Shown piece after piece: positions 1-8,899 of a stretch of 64,000 nucleotides of DNA. Every line of letters starts with the position of its first letter. Position 1 is the first letter of the stretch. The notes beneath the pieces are model-generated. The model saw only the letters and a list, made by a program, of their open reading frames with translations, did no database searches and was not told the origin of the DNA. A program made the position numbers and the translations under genes. The DNA is taken from the NCBI GenBank assembly GCA_910579265.1, contig CAJTTE010000003.1, forward strand, positions 124,001-188,000, in the 5' to 3' direction. The stretch comes from an uncultured Ruminiclostridium sp. (lineage in GTDB: Bacteria > Bacillota > Clostridia > Oscillospirales > Ruminococcaceae).

Positions 1-431
1 CATTTTAAAAAATCGCGCTATATCCGTCCTATTTATCGGAAAACCGACCGAAACTGCTTATGTGGACCCTCGTATCAAGGCATTTTTATATCCCGGGGCG
101 AAATTAATTTTTCCCTAATTTCTGCTGCATATTTAAAACAACTTTTTATTATTTTTTGCACGGTATAAATCATTTTTTACGTTGTCGCTACTTCGGCATT
201 ATATTTTGAATCGGGTATCGATGCGAGGATAGATAGTAAACCGGTTTTTTCATATTCCGGACATGACGGACCGGAAAACAGGCCGCCGTGCTCTTAAAGG
301 CGAAAAACCCTGAATAACGCTTTACATCTGCCGTATTTTCATATGATCCGCATAAAATGTCGTTGATCGTTTTTTTGATCATTGACATATACCCGTTCCG
401 ATGAAACGACCGGACTTATCCCGTGTTCTTC
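1..431. other. Intergenic, no gene seen
   Basis: AT-rich stretch with no reading frame that has a ribosome binding site or recognisable product. It lies downstream of the prophage lysis genes. The short minus-strand frames here show no protein-like composition. No attachment site could be recognised. Confidence 0.5.
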
Positions 432-611
432 TTAAGGCAATACCGCACAATGATTGGGTGTGAATTGCGCAGTCAGATTTTTCGTCAGCATGCATAAATT
501 CTACGCAGTAATACTGACGTATTTTAAGGAGAATTTGTGTAAGCTGCCGGAATATATGCAAGCAAGCCGCACGCAAAGCCCTCAGGCGGTCATTGTGCGG
601 TATTGCCTTAA
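432..611 (+). repeat. R2 element, copy A
   Basis: About 180-bp non-coding element bounded by 20-bp perfect terminal inverted repeats: AAGGCAATACCGCACAATGA at the left and its reverse complement at the right. The same element recurs at 14310, 20696, 25813, 38228 and 62753, and in a broken form near 23109. It has no open frame with a start and ribosome binding site, so it resembles a MITE. It usually sits between a T-run and an A-run. Confidence 0.85.
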
Positions 612-828
612 AACCTTGTAAATCCCTCATGAATAATTTCCGAAAGAAAATGAAGCTCTGACCGTACCGAAAACGACAGTATGTTATCCCGCCGCACCGT
701 CCGTGCCATGCATAGTTGATCATAATTTTACTGCGTCTCTTTTTTAGGAGCTATCCGAAAAGCCGCAAAATGTGGGATTTCTGCTGACCGGAGCACTTTT
801 CACGCCAAAGAATGCCGATAGCTGTCTT

Positions 829-924
829 ATACTAATCCCTTTTAAAACTATTGGATTAGTGTTTGGGGTGCAATCCTTTTTAAAACTGTGGGTATTACGA
901 CAGTTTAAAAAGGGATTGGTATTA
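829..924 (+). repeat. R1 element, copy A
   Basis: About 96-bp element whose ends are imperfect inverted repeats (TACTAATCCCTTTTAAA at the left, TTTAAAAAGGGATTGGTA at the right). Near-identical copies lie at 4509-4602 and 25601-25697. It is directly joined to an R3 element on its right side. Confidence 0.85.
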
Positions 925-1087
925 GAGCCTGTTTAACATCTCTCAGCATGCATCCTGCTTGCAGCTTTTGCGTATTCCTTCGTTGATTTTTCTTGATGTA
1001 CATCAGGTACGTCTGTGAAAAACCGCCTCGAAATGCCCAAAATCCGCTGCGTGTTCTGCATTCTTCGAGATACTGAACAGGCTCTTA
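925..1087 (+). repeat. R3 element, copy A
   Basis: About 163-bp element with inverted ends AGAGCCTGTTTA and GAACAGGCTCTT. Related copies are at 10873-10960 (internally deleted), 17249-17412 and 33057-33231, with a partial copy near 14140. It is non-coding; small overlapping frames on both strands are not conserved between copies. Confidence 0.8.
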
Positions 1088-1185
1088 AAGGGACAAAAGT
1101 GAAATACCACCGTATTTCTGCGCTTTTTTTCCTTGAAATCGCCGCGCCTTGGCAGATTGTACATGTTTGCCTTTTTCAGATACGC
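1087..1185 (-). repeat. R4 element, copy A
   Basis: About 95-bp element present in the opposite orientation to the copies at 14028, 24858 and 32378. The shared core is TTTGTAC...GGCGATTTCAAGGAAA...GAAATAC...GGTATTTCA. Its edge reaches into the last codons of the adjoining lysozyme gene, and the shared edge sequence GTATCTGA supplies that gene's TGA stop. Confidence 0.75.
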
Positions 1186-2231
1186 CCTAATTCCGATCTG
1201 CGTACCCATCCTAAAACATTTTCCCCTACCGGAATTCTTCCCACATTTTCCAAAGCATAACATATTCTGAAATATCCGTTGATATCCGTTCCGTCGTAAA
1301 GATAAAAAATTCCGCTTATATACCTGACGGGTGTCTGTGATCCTGCCGCCGCATACAGACCCGCATTTTCCAGCATAACGGCCTGCCCTGCCCGATATCC
1401 GCCCCCGCCGTTATTATCGGATTTTAGCTCAGAAGCGTTTACCCATCCATATGTTCCGCTTCCGTCAAGACTTATTACATGATACGGGTGGGTCGCTCCC
1501 TTGGCTCTATTTGATATGCGTACCTTTCCCGGAAATGCGGGAACTCCGATGTCCGCCGTGCTTGCTCTGTACTGAAAGCCTCCCGAAAAAAAGGCTTCAC
1601 TTCCCAGAGGTAGCATCTTATCGCCGTCTCCGCCTCCCCCCGAAGAATTATCTCCATAATCCTTATAGCAGATATCCGCATCTGCCTCATACCCGTCTAT
1701 ATTTTCAACGCCCCATTGCCACATGATCTGTCCGTAATTATATGAAGTGTTTTTATCGGGACTGCCGGTCCAGTGTGCCAGCCATATTTCATATCTGTCC
1801 GTAAGCCTGCTTTTATCCACATAGCTTTCGAGCCAGGAAGGGTTGATATATACGCCCGCTGTATATCCCGCCGCTTTTACCTTCTCGCAGAATTCCGTTA
1901 TAATATCCGTTCTTATCTCTTTGTCAAGCGCTTCTATCTGATCCCCGTCCTCCATATCGTAAAAAACGGGATAATCCGGCGAGTAATCCTTTATCGCGTC
2001 CAGACAAACCCGCGCTTCATTACGCGCGTCCTCAACCGAAAAAGCTCTGCTGAACCAATAAAAGCCATAAGGGATTCCCGCCTCGGCAGCTCCCCGTGCG
2101 TGTGCCTCCAGCTCGGTATCCCGACGTAGAGAAATACCGGCTCTTATAATTACGAATTCCTTTCCCGCCGCCTTTACCGAATTAAGATCGATGCCCTTTT
2201 GAACATAGCTTATGTCAATACCGTTTTTCAT
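1176..2231 (-). CDS. Phage endolysin, GH25 lysozyme with two SH3-like domains
   Basis: This is a 351-residue peptidoglycan hydrolase that cleaves the MurNAc-GlcNAc bond to release phage progeny. Residues 1-195 form the GH25 barrel: GIDIS at 4-8, the acidic catalytic motif YDMED at 91-95 and the closing ADADI near 190. A glycine-rich linker is followed by two SH3-like cell-wall-binding modules at about 205-275 and 285-351; the first has the PYHVISLDG...YGWV signature. There is no signal peptide, so it would need the holin-like protein encoded next to it. AAAGGA lies 7 nt before the ATG. It is the last gene of the late region. The terminal codons overlap an R4 repeat, so the original C-terminus may have been altered. 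Function is confident. Confidence 0.95.
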   Translation of the reverse strand: MKNGIDISYVQKGIDLNSVKAAGKEFVIIRAGISLRRDTELEAHARGAAEAGIPYGFYWFSRAFSVEDARNEARVCLDAIKDYSPDYPVFYDMEDGDQIEALDKEIRTDIITEFCEKVKAAGYTAGVYINPSWLESYVDKSRLTDRYEIWLAHWTGSPDKNTSYNYGQIMWQWGVENIDGYEADADICYKDYGDNSSGGGGDGDKMLPLGSEAFFSGGFQYRASTADIGVPAFPGKVRISNRAKGATHPYHVISLDGSGTYGWVNASELKSDNNGGGGYRAGQAVMLENAGLYAAAGSQTPVRYISGIFYLYDGTDINGYFRICYALENVGRIPVGENVLGWVRRSELGRI

Positions 2232-2677
2232 AAAAATATCCTTTCCGATTTTTTTACACTATCACAATTATTCATTTTTATCAGCGTTTATGCCGTCCCT
2301 TTTTCTAAAATATTATTCCGGGACCGAGCCGTTTTTCCATGCATGACCCGCCCTATCCGTCATATAGTCCGGTCTCTCTTTGAAAAAAATAAAATACGGT
2401 ACAAATCCGCCGATTTGCCGTACATAAAATTTCTTATAAAAACAAGTGCCTGTGCGGTTCGTAAAGCCGTAAAGCTTTTTGCGTCTCAATGTAAATTACG
2501 ATCATGGATCTTACATGATCTTCAGATGTCAATAAAAGATTTATTTTTATGAAACTTATTTTGACCCTTTTATGCTCCCGATTGTTTCTTGACCCCTTTT
2601 AAACAAAACCGTGCACGCTTTCGTTCATATGAAGCGTGCTTTATGAAACAGACTGCTTTTATAATTTTTTCGTTCTG
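2232..2677. other. Intergenic, nothing recognised
   Basis: About 450 bases between the lysozyme and the holin-like gene without a supported gene or a copy of the repeat families. Plus-strand frames here lack ribosome binding sites and run against the operon. Confidence 0.5.
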
Positions 2678-2875
2678 TCAATTTTTTCCGTTGTCCGCCA
2701 GACCTTCTCCCACAGTATATGCAATTACGGCGGCGGCTGACATTATACATCCGCTTACCGTATCTGCGGTATCCTCGCCGCCGCCAAATGCAACCACAAG
2801 CCCCGCTATAAATCCTGCTGCCGAAACCCAGAGCTTTCTGCTCGTAAGCTTTCTTTTCCAGTCAATTTTATTCAT
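2678..2875 (-). CDS. Small holin-like membrane protein
   Basis: This is a 65-residue protein with a basic N-terminus (WKRKLTSRKLW), one hydrophobic segment (AAGFIAGLVVAF) and a second weaker one ending in IAYTVGEGLAD. That layout, with the closing Y-x-x-G-E-G motif, resembles the Hol44/Phage_holin_5_2 family of small prophage holins. The predicted job is to permeabilise the membrane for the GH25 lysozyme. The chosen ATG at 2875 has AAAGGA 8 nt upstream; an in-frame upstream start adds seven residues but lacks such a site. Placement next to the endolysin supports the call. The family name is from recognition, not a search. Confidence 0.75.
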   Translation of the reverse strand: MNKIDWKRKLTSRKLWVSAAGFIAGLVVAFGGGEDTADTVSGCIMSAAAVIAYTVGEGLADNGKN

Positions 2876-3480
2876 TTTCGTTATCCTTTCCCACATTGCT
2901 TTATCACCCCTGCGCTCACGCCGGGATTTTACATGTGCAGTAATTATTTACGGCTATTTCCGCCATTATCGTTCCGGCGCCCCGTCCGGATCATAACTTA
3001 CAATAACCGTTTTGTCTGTGCCAAAAAAAGCGTTCCCCATAAAATGGCCTTATACATTTTAGGTATCATTGATGATACTTCTTATTATATGAGAGTCCCA
3101 ATAAACAAACGCGCCTTAAAGCTTCGGGTCTGCCCGTCCTCGGGTATCTGTCCTTCGGCTCGGAAACCGGTGCTTTCCATCATGATATCTCCGGCAATAA
3201 AAGCTTATCGGGAAAATCATAATATAAAAAATTCCGTTTAAATTGGTTTTTTATGCATTATGGGGATACGGCGCATATTTAAAAATATCCCGCCCGTCTC
3301 CCCTGCGAAACGCATAAAAATCAAAATACCCTTGATTCCCCCGTTTTACGGCAAAGATCCCCGCCGCCATTGCATCAAAGCACGATAACCGCCGCATAAC
3401 CTTACGATCGACTTATTTGATCATAAAAACCAAAACCTGACCCCTCGCCCCTACCGTCTCCTATCCGGAACGCATAGAAA
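2876..3480. other. Intergenic, nothing recognised
   Basis: About 600 bases between two small prophage genes. No frame with a supported start, no copy of the repeat families and no clear hairpin were seen. Such a long gap is unusual within a phage lysis cassette and may hold decayed sequence. Confidence 0.5.
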
Positions 3481-3786
3481 TCATAAACACTCCTTCATAT
3501 CCATTATTTTATCGTAAAGGTCTGTGGCCACGTCGTTTCCCCCCAAGGCATGATAACTGTTATATGCCCTTGTGATCGATTCCTTTGCGTACAAGGGGCA
3601 GAATCCCTTTTCCCAGTATTTTTCATAAGAGCGGATTATTTCAGCTCTTAATAAACACTGCAACCCCTCTGATACCGCCGCTTCCTCTTCTGAATGCCTT
3701 TGTCTGCGTCCAGCCGAAAGATTTACCGCCGCAACGCTCAACGTGGACAAAAAGCCTATGATTGCCGTTATAACCGTATTATCCAT
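3481..3786 (-). CDS. Small phage protein with one N-terminal membrane segment
   Basis: This is a 101-residue protein. Residues 5-25 (VITAIIGFLSTLSVAAVNL) form a membrane helix, followed by a soluble part with the pattern GLQCLLRAEIIRSYEKYW, YAKESITRAYNSYHALGGN and a helical tail. Proteins of this pattern are common just before the holin and endolysin in clostridial prophages, where they are usually annotated as hypothetical or holin-like. It begins 3 nt after the stop of the gene upstream, with GGAAGGA before the ATG, so the two are probably translationally coupled. It could be an accessory holin or a holin regulator; the precise role is unknown. Confidence 0.8.
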   Translation of the reverse strand: MDNTVITAIIGFLSTLSVAAVNLSAGRRQRHSEEEAAVSEGLQCLLRAEIIRSYEKYWEKGFCPLYAKESITRAYNSYHALGGNDVATDLYDKIMDMKECL

Positions 3787-3789
3787 ACA

Positions 3790-4179
3790 TTATCCTTCCG
3801 CCTGTTCAATAACCGCAAGCTGCGATCTGATTTTCGCTGCTTCCTTCTCAAGCTCCTTAAGCCTTGCTCTGTCCTCCTGCGTATCCTCACCCGTCGCATA
3901 AGCTCTCAGAGAACGGATCGACTGTCTGTCTGCCTCGCAGAGCCGCAGTTTAAGCGCTGCTATTTTATCCTGCGCGGTTTCTTTGACAGGTATAACATCG
4001 ACCAGCGCACCCCATTCGTCCTCTACGGGCTCCCAATTGGCCATAGCCATTATCCTTCTGGCGAGCTCGGAATCATCGGAAAGGATCCAGCGCGGCTGTT
4101 CGCAGTCCGTGCCGTCAAGATAGTTCCCTTCCGGTGCCGAAGTATCACTCTGCCAGGTTTTATCCTTAAAAATTATCAT
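3790..4179 (-). CDS. Small tail-fibre-associated protein (XkdW-like position)
   Basis: This 129-residue soluble protein lies downstream of the tail fibre gene, although 1.2 kb of repeats now separates them. The N-terminal half is acidic with several Trp residues (WQSD, RWILSDD, NWEPVEDEWG). The C-terminal half is a predicted coiled coil (AQDKIAALKLRL..., ARLKELEKEAAKIRSQ). In PBSX-like phages this slot is held by XkdW or tail-fibre assembly proteins, which is the basis of the call. AAGGAA precedes the ATG. No catalytic motif is visible. Confidence 0.65.
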   Translation of the reverse strand: MIIFKDKTWQSDTSAPEGNYLDGTDCEQPRWILSDDSELARRIMAMANWEPVEDEWGALVDVIPVKETAQDKIAALKLRLCEADRQSIRSLRAYATGEDTQEDRARLKELEKEAAKIRSQLAVIEQAEG

Positions 4180-4353
4180 TTTGTCATTGTTCCTTCCTCT
4201 GAATTACCGGCCTTAAGACAACGTCCCGCAACTAACGCCTTACGGCTATGACGCACGCTTGCCCTCACTTTTACGGAAAGGCGAATAGCTCTCATAGTAT
4301 AACTTAAGCCGTTCCTCCTTGAAATACGCCGGTAATTCCGGTATTAATACTGG

Positions 4354-4511
4354 GCTTGTCTGAAAATGGAGGAAATGACGGTTTTTTGACTCCAAATGGT
4401 TAGCTTCAAGGAAAAAAACGCAGTTAAACCGTCGTTTGACGAGGCTTTTTGACACAGAAGATGACCGTTTAGGGGCGAAAAGACGATGTTTCCGATTTTT
4501 CAAGCAAGCCC
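4354..4511 (+). repeat. R5 element, copy A
   Basis: About 158-bp element with inverted ends GCTTGTCTGAAAAT and ATTTTTCAAGCAAGCC. A second copy at 36990-37149 matches along its length, including the internal GACGAGGCTTTTTGACACAGA. It has no supported gene and is directly abutted on its right by an R1 element. Confidence 0.85.
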
Positions 4512-4602
4512 TGATCCCTTTTAAAATACTGGATCAGTGTTTAGATGCAATCCCTTTTAAAACTGTGGGTATTACGTCAATTTAAAAAGGGATCGGTATA
4601 AG
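4509..4602 (+). repeat. R1 element, copy B
   Basis: Second copy of the ~95-bp inverted-repeat element seen at 829. It matches through AAAACTGTGGGTATTACG and ends in TTTAAAAAGGGATCGGTAT. It follows the R5 copy with no spacer, suggesting insertion of one element at the end of another. Confidence 0.8.
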
Positions 4603-4820
4603 AGCGGTTTTCATATGCGTCGGATTTATGCGATCTTATGCGGCGCGGTAGGGCGGGATATTCGCCCAAATTAATATCGGAAAAAACTGTGGTATGATTC
4701 CGGGACATTATTTGTGCTGTATCGCCTTAAGAAACCGGGCGGCTGCCATTCGGCTGATCGTTTTTAAGATCCGGTAAAAGCGCCGCTTTTTCAGAACTTG
4801 CCGTAAACCCGCATTTTTTT

Positions 4821-5400
4821 CTGCGGTACTCCGCTTCTGAACGTTTTATCGGTTATATTTTAATTTAATGAGATAAAGCTATAGGAAACCGTTTTAAATG
4901 ACCTATACTGCTTCGCTTTACCCTTATTGTAAAAGCTATGCTAAAAAGCCTCCGTGCATTTCCTTTAGAAGAATTTTGACTTTGCGGCGATTTACGCGGC
5001 GCTTTTGATATAACCTTAATTCTTTGATTCGCATTTTTTCCGGAATACCCTGCCCCGAAGCACTAACCTGATACTGAGCTTTTTTCTCATCTGTTTTCCC
5101 GGATATTCACCACTTTATTTTACTGCGGTATTCCGCACCTGAACGTTTTATCGGTTTTATTTTAATTTAATGAGATAAAGCTATGGACGAACTATACTGC
5201 TTCGCTTTACCCTTATTATAAAAGCTATGCTAAAAAGCCTCCGTGCATTTCCTTTAGAAGGATTTTGACTTTGCGGCGATTTACGCGGCGCTTTTGATAT
5301 AACCTTAATTCTTTGATTCGCATTTTTCCCGGAATACCCTGCCCCGAAGCACTAACCTAATACTGAGCTTTTTTCTCATCTGTTTTCCCGGATATTCGCC
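4821..5400. repeat. Tandem direct duplication of a ~290-bp non-coding unit
   Basis: 4821-5110 and 5123-5400 are nearly identical direct repeats. They start at CTGCGGTA.TCCGC.. and end at GTTTTCCCGGATATTC, with a start-to-start offset of about 302 bases that shrinks by a 13-base deletion in the second unit near GGAAACCG. There is no open frame across either unit. The pair lies just downstream of the tail fibre stop, a place where phages often carry variable or duplicated fibre segments, but no fibre-coding remnant is recognisable. Confidence 0.9.
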
Positions 5401-5425
5401 GCACATTTTCCTCTTGTTACGCCCG

Positions 5426-7150
5426 TTAATTGAACCAGGTGACTCTGTACCCTCCGGTGTGCCCTCCTATGCTTATCGTTCCGCCGGCGCTTATCTTGTA
5501 TTTTATACCCGAATTAACGCTGAGCAGACCGCTTACGGTCGTCTCCTCCACGGCGGTCATATTTCCGGACAACCCCGTCAGATAAAAGCTTATATAACCT
5601 GAGCAGCAATCGCTGGAGGTTGAAGGAACGGTCCAGCATTCCACAAGGGCCTTGGTTCTTCCCGGCTTATAAGCGATATTTGTCCACGCCAGGTTTTTCG
5701 TTCCCTGAACGATATCAATAGCTGCCGCATTGCATGTATCGCTCCACTTTGCCGTCCCTGCGGCACTGTAAGCGAGTATCTGATTCGTACTTCCGCCTGC
5801 GGGAATATGCTTGTTTCCCGCTGTCGCAGGGTGGGTATATTTGGTATCGGGCGGAACTGCCCATTGCCCGTCCCCTCTGAGATAGCTTGCTTGCTTTCCT
5901 GCGGACGGAGCCGGCACAAGGCCTGTTTTTCCTGCGGCGGATGCTGAAGCGCCTTCCATATTTGTATAGGTGGTATTATTATCGGGACCCCAGGCTGCGG
6001 TGCCGTCTCCCGACCATCTCAATATCTGTCCGCTTGATCCGCCTGACGGGATATGTCTGCTTCCCGAGCCGGAGGGATGGGCATAAGCATTGGCCCCCGA
6101 TGAAACTCCGTCAAGCTTCTTCTTATCCGCTGCCGACATAAGCCCTGACGATGACTGTGTAGCCGCCGGATATACGGGCGTCTGCCATGTTCCGTCTCCC
6201 CTGAGGAACTTCCCCTGATTTCCCTTTGACGGGGCGGGCACGAGCCCTGATATTCCCTGTGTATCGGCGGTAGCTCCCTTCATATTGGAATAAACTGTAT
6301 TGTTGTCAGCTCCCCATACGGCTTTTCCGTCCTCCGACCACCTCAGTATCTGTCCGCTTGACCCCCCAGACGGAATATGCCTGTTCCCAGGACTTGCGGG
6401 GTGGATATAGGAATTGGCTCCCGTCGCAATACTGTCGAGCTTATTCTTGTCTGCTGCCGACATAAACCCTGCCGCCGACTGATTGGCGTTCATATGCGAA
6501 TGATTCCCCTCCGCCTTTGCGTTCCAGCTTGTTCTCTCCGTTTTGCTTATGTGAACGATGCCGTTTCCCCTGTGTTCTTCAAGCTCCAGAAAGGTATTTT
6601 CTATATTGTCCTGCGCGCCTTCCTGCCTGTTCTTTACGGCTGAAAGCTCTTCTTTGAGCCATTCCGCTCTATCCCTTATCTCCGTTAATTCATTCTGCGT
6701 GACAAATGTGCCGGGAGTTACCGTCACCTCCGTTCGCTCCGAATTTGATACGGGAATAACAAAATCAAATTCCACCAGAAATTCCGGATTTTCCTCCTCC
6801 GGCGGGATCACCTCTCCCTCCTTGTCCTGTATTACGGAAAACAACACCTCTTTTTCGTCCTTATCTTCCGAAAAACGCGCAAAAAGCCCTATCTGACGCA
6901 ACCTGTACCCCGACGGGCTCCCCGCGTTCTGGACCCTTACGTTGACCGTGATCCTTCCGCTTTCCGTTTCCTTTTTTGCAATATTAAGAGGATGATTCGT
7001 TCCCCTGATCTGCGTCATAGCCAGTAGTGAAGCCGTATCCGAGATATCCTCACCGCCCGCCGCACGGGTTATGGCTATACCTTTGCCGGTTATCCCCTCT
7101 GCCAGCAGGCTCATACCGGCGTTGGTAATGACCGCCTCATTCCATGCCAT
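5426..7150 (-). CDS. Tail fibre / tail-collar protein with repeated shaft modules
   Basis: This 574-residue receptor-binding or fibre protein sits at the distal end of the tail operon. Residues 1-165 match the N-terminal phage tail-collar fibre domain (DUF3751-like) with NHPLNIAKKE and YRLRQIGLFAR. A coiled-coil region (ELTEIRDRAEWLKEEL) follows. The shaft then has about two and a half repeats of a unit containing HIPSGGSSGQILRWS, AWGPDNNTTY, GLVPAPS and LRGDG.W, at about 240-470. The last hundred residues are a separate tip domain with two adjacent cysteines (DCCSG). The start overlaps the upstream baseplate gene by 14 nt. Repeats of this type are prone to recombination and set host range. 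Confidence 0.9.
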   Translation of the reverse strand: MAWNEAVITNAGMSLLAEGITGKGIAITRAAGGEDISDTASLLAMTQIRGTNHPLNIAKKETESGRITVNVRVQNAGSPSGYRLRQIGLFARFSEDKDEKEVLFSVIQDKEGEVIPPEEENPEFLVEFDFVIPVSNSERTEVTVTPGTFVTQNELTEIRDRAEWLKEELSAVKNRQEGAQDNIENTFLELEEHRGNGIVHISKTERTSWNAKAEGNHSHMNANQSAAGFMSAADKNKLDSIATGANSYIHPASPGNRHIPSGGSSGQILRWSEDGKAVWGADNNTVYSNMKGATADTQGISGLVPAPSKGNQGKFLRGDGTWQTPVYPAATQSSSGLMSAADKKKLDGVSSGANAYAHPSGSGSRHIPSGGSSGQILRWSGDGTAAWGPDNNTTYTNMEGASASAAGKTGLVPAPSAGKQASYLRGDGQWAVPPDTKYTHPATAGNKHIPAGGSTNQILAYSAAGTAKWSDTCNAAAIDIVQGTKNLAWTNIAYKPGRTKALVECWTVPSTSSDCCSGYISFYLTGLSGNMTAVEETTVSGLLSVNSGIKYKISAGGTISIGGHTGGYRVTWFN

Positions 7151-7697
7151 AATTTTTCACCTCCGTCTTGATTTTCCTGTGCTTGCCCGTGATCCGGAAG
7201 CCCGTATATACAAAAGCCGCTCCGTCGGCATTAAAACTGATACTGTTAAAGCTTTCCGGCGTCATATTCGCGGGTATCATTTCATCCAGTATTTCCCTTA
7301 GCGCAAGTATTTCGCCGTAAAGCCTGAGATGGGTAATGATCCTTACCTTATACTCGTCGGGTGATACCGTGACCTTAAAATCATTGCCGCAAAGGACTGT
7401 AAGCTTTTTTATAAGCATTCCCGCGGTATACGGAAGAGAACGAAGCCATCTGCTCCTGATGGCAGATCTGCGCACCTCTATGCTGTCCTCCTGGGAAGGC
7501 GTTATTCCGAGAAGCTTTTCAAACCGTTTTACGCCGGCCTCGTCTGCGGTATCCGCGAATCCGTTCCGAAGCACCCGTTCCGACGCCTCCCAAAGAGAGT
7601 CGAATTCCGGATCCTGCGCCTTAAGCGTCTCTCTTATCTCCTCATACTCTGCCAGAAACGGCGGAAGGTATGAAATAAGCTCCGTTTTTTTCCTCAA
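7137..7697 (-). CDS. Baseplate protein, XkdU/YmfQ-like (DUF2313)
   Basis: This is a 186-residue protein beginning with KTELISYLPPFLAEYEEI and containing SIEVRRSAIRSRWLRSLPYT, the usual pattern of the YmfQ/XkdU family found between baseplate J and the fibre in contractile-tailed prophages. It probably joins the wedge to the fibre. Its start overlaps the stop of the baseplate J gene by 4 nt and its end overlaps the fibre start by 14 nt, so the genes form a tight translational unit. Length is normal for the family. Confidence 0.88.
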   Translation of the reverse strand: MRKKTELISYLPPFLAEYEEIRETLKAQDPEFDSLWEASERVLRNGFADTADEAGVKRFEKLLGITPSQEDSIEVRRSAIRSRWLRSLPYTAGMLIKKLTVLCGNDFKVTVSPDEYKVRIITHLRLYGEILALREILDEMIPANMTPESFNSISFNADGAAFVYTGFRITGKHRKIKTEVKNYGME

Positions 7698-8899
7698 TTC
7701 TCCACACCTCCGAATACCGGTATCTGGTGCTTTCCGAGAATCAGATTATCCGTATTTCCGTTTATACGGGTATTCCCGATATCAAGGATTCCTTTGATGC
7801 CGAGAAGCCTTGTCTCTATACGGCTGATCCGGACTGTTAAAAAAGCGGAATCCGCCCATTCCTTTCTTAATTCCGACAAATAAACGGAAATTTCTTCTTC
7901 TATCCTTTCCTTAAGGTTATTCCAACCGTACCCCGATTCAAACGCGAGGTCGGTTTCAATAAAGACGCTTACCTCCTCGGCGCTTTGCACCCTGACAACA
8001 TGCCCTATCGGTGCAAACCCGTACCCCTCCCCGGTGTACATATCCGGATCCGCCGCTTCTCCGACCTTTTGAAGAAGAGCGTCCGAAGCCGCGCGGAAAT
8101 CGGAATTGATGATCGTCAAAAGGACCGCTCCTCCCGTAGTTAGCTTTTTTTCCTTTGCCGCCAAAAAAACGGTATCGAGCCACTTTTTCACATTCCCTGA
8201 AAGAGAGTCCTTTATATTATTGTACCAGGCTGTTACATCCTCGGAGGGTATCATATCCGAGGGGTGTATATTGCCGTTCCATGCTCTTTCGACCTTACAT
8301 TTTCCTACTCCTGCCAAAGCGTTTGTTTTTTCCGTATAATCCCTTATATTTCCCCCGTAGGCCTTTTCGTCGAACGATGAAAAATACCGTTTTCTGAGCT
8401 CCTCGGTTTCTTCCTCGTCCTCTCCGGGAATTAGCACCTCCTCAAGCTCCGCGCTTTTAAGGCCGTCGATATGATCGATGGGAACAAGAGCGCCGAGGTA
8501 CCGATTCCCCTGCGTACCCGCCTGGTCGCATCTGAGCTTGTACTGGCCCTCCGATATCTTTTCCGTAACGGTATAATTCAGCCCGCCGCCGTTGAACCTT
8601 TTCCCTATCGCATTTATATCGGGCGGATAAAAATTACCTTTCAGAACGGCGTTTTCTGCGGGATAAGGCTCTATGCCCCTTTCTCTGCACCTCAATATGA
8701 GAAACTCTCTTGAAGCCGTATCTCCGAAGCTCTCTTTTATTATTCTTTCAAGCTGGATATACAGAAACTGTATTTCGAGCGCCGTGGGAGAATGGGTATC
8801 AAAAATTACCGAGCCCTCCCGTTTGTCCAGCTTATCGGACACTCTTGAAAGCATGCGCTGTAAAATATTGTCATAGGTCATATTTTCGAACATTGTCAT
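7694..8899 (-). CDS. Baseplate J-like wedge protein (XkdT-like)
   Basis: This 401-residue baseplate wedge component has the baseplate J order: the N-terminal helical MLSRVSDKLDKREGSVIFD followed by SPTALEIQFLYIQLE, the mid-region GTQGNRYLGALVPIDHIDGL and GEDEEETEELRKRYFSS, and a C-terminal KGILDIGNTRINGNTDNLIL. These are typical of the Mu gp47/PBSX XkdT family. It overlaps its neighbours by 4 nt on both sides. It would assemble with the neighbouring XkdS- and XkdU-like proteins around the tail tip and trigger sheath contraction. Confidence 0.93.
   Translation of the reverse strand: MTMFENMTYDNILQRMLSRVSDKLDKREGSVIFDTHSPTALEIQFLYIQLERIIKESFGDTASREFLILRCRERGIEPYPAENAVLKGNFYPPDINAIGKRFNGGGLNYTVTEKISEGQYKLRCDQAGTQGNRYLGALVPIDHIDGLKSAELEEVLIPGEDEEETEELRKRYFSSFDEKAYGGNIRDYTEKTNALAGVGKCKVERAWNGNIHPSDMIPSEDVTAWYNNIKDSLSGNVKKWLDTVFLAAKEKKLTTGGAVLLTIINSDFRAASDALLQKVGEAADPDMYTGEGYGFAPIGHVVRVQSAEEVSVFIETDLAFESGYGWNNLKERIEEEISVYLSELRKEWADSAFLTVRISRIETRLLGIKGILDIGNTRINGNTDNLILGKHQIPVFGGVEN

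Noticed and set aside
4246..4503. 85-codon minus-strand frame
   Set aside because: It lies largely inside the R5 repeat; the matching frame at 36866-37171 in the second copy shows it is repeat sequence, with no ribosome binding site.
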